A stretch of DNA of 64,000 bases from positions 124,001 to 188,000 of the forward strand of contig LADS01000002.1 in assembly GCA_000961725.1 (NCBI GenBank). The letters are read 5' to 3'. Positions 62,693 through 64,000 of this stretch are shown here, piece after piece. The stretch is from Desulfobulbaceae bacterium BRH_c16a (GTDB taxonomy: Bacteria; Desulfobacterota; Desulfobulbia; Desulfobulbales; Desulfocapsaceae). A program made the translations under genes and the position numbers. A model generated the notes under the pieces. That model ran no database searches and was not told the DNA's origin. It saw only the letters and a list, made by a program, of their open reading frames with translations. How positions within the stretch are numbered: position 1 is the stretch's first letter; the number at the start of each line of letters is the position of its first letter.

Positions 62693-63274
62693 ATGATAAA
62701 AATGAAAATGTTCGCACTCTCTTTTGCTCTTAACAATGCGGACATCGAATTAGAGCCTATGAAACAAGCAAACACACCGATACGACAGGCGTTCCGGCAG
62801 GTTCCTCTTCTCATTGTAATGGCCTGCCTGATCGCCCTGGCGGTAAATCACTGGCGCGGGACACCGATCCCCCTCATCGGGGATTGGTCGGTGTCTGGGC
62901 GTTTTACTGATGGTGACGGCAAGGACCTGACTATCTCCCTCGAAGAAGCGCAACACTTGTTTGACCGGAACGCAGCCAGGTTTCTCGATGCCCGCCCCCA
63001 ACCTCAATACGAAAGCGGCCATATCAGCAGTGCCTTGAGTCTGCCCTGGCAGGATGCAAACAACGCCTTCACAGATATCGCTGAAAAACTGGAAGACAAG
63101 GATACCCTCATCACCTATTGTGACGGCGAAAGCTGTGAACTCAGTCACGACTTAGCTGTGTTCCTGAAAGATATGGGATTTACTGATGTTCGGGTGCTGG
63201 TCAACGGCTGGACTGTATGGCAGGATGCCGGATTGCCGACGCAAAAAGGAGGTGCAGCCGATGACCAACAATAA
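62693..63274 (+). CDS. Rhodanese-domain membrane-anchored protein
   Basis: The 193-residue protein has a hydrophobic segment near residues 35-53 (FRQVPLLIVMACLIALAVNHW) and a C-terminal rhodanese domain: ISLEEAQHLFDRNAARFLDARPQPQYESGHISSALSLPW, then the active loop LITYCDGESCELSHDLAVFL. The first Cys of CDGESC is in the catalytic position. It should act on the periplasmic side, moving sulfane sulfur or working as a thiol relay. Start 62693 follows AAGGAAGC; ATG 62759, nearer the membrane segment, is an alternative. Its end overlaps the next gene by 14 bp. Confidence 0.88.
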   Translation: MIKMKMFALSFALNNADIELEPMKQANTPIRQAFRQVPLLIVMACLIALAVNHWRGTPIPLIGDWSVSGRFTDGDGKDLTISLEEAQHLFDRNAARFLDARPQPQYESGHISSALSLPWQDANNAFTDIAEKLEDKDTLITYCDGESCELSHDLAVFLKDMGFTDVRVLVNGWTVWQDAGLPTQKGGAADDQQ

Positions 63275-63764
63275 CAAAGGGGTCTATGAAACTGGAACCG
63301 GCGGCATCGTTCGGCAGAGCAGCCACCTTCGGTCTGAAGGGGTTTTCCTTATTTGCCGCCTGCTGCTTGGAGTGGTATTTGTTTATGCAAGCTATGACAA
63401 AATCCTCCATCCGCAAGCCTTTGCCCTGGCCGTTTTCAACTACCAGATCGCGCCCGATTGGGCCGTCAACCTGATCGCCCTGATACTGCCTTGGTTTGAA
63501 CTGCTGCTCGGCCTGTGTCTGCTCTTTGGCGTATTGCTGCCGGGGGCAACCGTTGCAGGCACCGGTTTGCTGGTGGTTTTCCTCGTCGCCCTGATGTTTA
63601 ATCAGATTCGAGGCCTCGACATTCACTGCGAATGTTTTTCCACTGAGATCCAGGAAGGTCCAGCCGGGTTGGGGACAGTACTCCGCGATTTTGCATTTCT
63701 TGCAATGAGCCTGTATCTGTTGATATTCATATTCCTTTTTAAACGCCGGAACAATAGATCATGA
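63261..63764 (+). CDS. MauE/DoxX-like four-helix membrane protein
   Basis: The 167-residue integral membrane protein has four hydrophobic helices (FLICRLLLGVVFVYASYDKI, VNLIALILPWFELLLGLCLLFGVLL, VAGTGLLVVFLVALMF, FAFLAMSLYLLIFIFLF) and the MauE/DoxX-type marks YASYDKILHPQAFA, LPWFELLLG, and the two cysteines in DIHCECF. MauE is linked to disulfide handling in methylamine dehydrogenase maturation. Start 63261 is set by AAAGGAGGTG. It is coupled to the rhodanese gene by 14-bp overlap. Confidence 0.88.
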   Translation: MTNNNKGVYETGTGGIVRQSSHLRSEGVFLICRLLLGVVFVYASYDKILHPQAFALAVFNYQIAPDWAVNLIALILPWFELLLGLCLLFGVLLPGATVAGTGLLVVFLVALMFNQIRGLDIHCECFSTEIQEGPAGLGTVLRDFAFLAMSLYLLIFIFLFKRRNNRS

Positions 63765-63809
63765 CGATCAAAATCCCCGCAATCAAAGTAGAGAATGAGG
63801 AGTTATTCA

Positions 63810-64000
63810 ATGCTGCGAACAATACTATTAGTCATCCTGATCTGTCGGTCCCCAAGCCTTGGCCATACTGTGACCACCGATCCGCGAACCGGGCCTAAGG
63901 CGTATCTTCCCGAAAACGTATACGATTCCAGACGAATCTGGAAGGGCTTGAAGTTGTGCATGAATTCGTTGTTCATAACAAAGGTGATGAACCGCTGAAT
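63810..64000 (+). pseudogene. DUF1573-family exported protein, frameshifted and cut by the window end
   Basis: The start has GAGGAG upstream, and the signal (LRTILLVILICRSPSLGH) leads into TTDPRTGPKAYLPENVYD. After that the frame is lost: in the +2 frame the sequence continues coherently as LEGLEVVHEFVVHNKGDEPLN, a typical DUF1573 phrase. One missing T near 63920 (GATTCC instead of GATTTCC) would restore a single frame as VYDFQTNLEGLEV. So the gene is either a real frameshift or a sequencing error; the rest lies outside. DUF1573 proteins have an Ig-like fold and are exported. The cluster position after MauE and rhodanese is suggestive. Confidence 0.8.

Noticed and set aside
1..64000. CRISPR arrays, known defence islands, complete prophage or complete insertion sequence
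   Set aside because: None was found on either strand; only remnants and one miniature element are supported.

Overview
The window looks like a chromosomal segment of an anaerobic, Gram-negative, respiring bacterium, most likely a Desulfobacterota (Desulfobulbales-like) member. This is an inference from gene content: a four-subunit ferredoxin-linked 2-oxoacid oxidoreductase, a molybdo-enzyme maturation pair, a quinol-type nitric oxide reductase, large PAS hybrid kinases, lipoproteins and TolC/RND export. No rRNA is present, so the placement is tentative. G+C is moderate, with a GC-richer block at about 30.2-36.7 kb and AT-rich stretches at about 18-20.5 kb and 36.8-37.3 kb.

Layout. 0-6.7 kb: a thiolase end, an MqsA/HigA-like zinc-finger repressor, xdhC plus a MocA-HD fusion, a monoheme cytochrome c, a 154-bp IS66-type miniature element with a perfect 8-bp target duplication, a membrane-anchored flavoprotein and a small membrane protein. 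6.7-13 kb: a cluster of three hairpins, then two large hybrid histidine kinases that converge and overlap by 29 bp. 13-17.5 kb: a rhomboid protease, an exported YHS protein and a single-subunit NO reductase. 17.5-20.7 kb: broken gene ends (an unknown acidic tail, an OB-like tail, an M16 peptidase head, an IS3-like end) around an intact M48 lipoprotein protease. 20.8-29.1 kb: a seven-gene minus-strand operon (2-oxoacid:ferredoxin oxidoreductase gamma, delta, alpha, beta, two small proteins, a flavodoxin-like protein) diverging from branched-chain aminotransferase, XRE-cupin regulator and acyl-CoA ligase, with a second XRE-cupin regulator closing the locus. Together these suggest conversion of branched-chain or other amino acids through 2-oxo acids to acyl-CoA.

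30.2-36.2 kb: four exported proteins on the minus strand, namely a lipoprotein glycerophosphodiesterase with an EF-hand-like insert and three large secreted proteins of unknown function, two of them clear paralogues. 36.2-39.1 kb: an AT-rich gap, a sensor kinase cut off just before its H-box, a decayed tyrosine integrase and tRNA-Phe, a typical scar of a tRNA-targeted island. 39.1-48.5 kb: housekeeping genes (zinc-ribbon acidic protein, nadC, valS, dgt, tpx, ogt) plus a beta-propeller-like exported protein and an SGNH hydrolase with a CFI-box C-terminal module. 48.5-52.7 kb: an AlgJ/AlgX/AlgI-like polysaccharide O-acetylation operon. 52.9-54.3 kb: a Cys/Met-metabolism PLP enzyme. 54.4-64 kb: an envelope-stress and export region: a thioredoxin-fold CxxC protein, a Spy-like periplasmic protein, a small exported protein, the TolC-adaptor-RND tripartite pump, then thioredoxin, rhodanese, a MauE/DoxX-like protein and a frameshifted DUF1573 protein cut by the window end.

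No CRISPR array, complete insertion sequence or recognised defence system was seen. The best candidates for something undescribed are the secreted paralogue cluster, the small-protein tail of the oxidoreductase operon, and the pump-thioredoxin-rhodanese-MauE-DUF1573 cluster.
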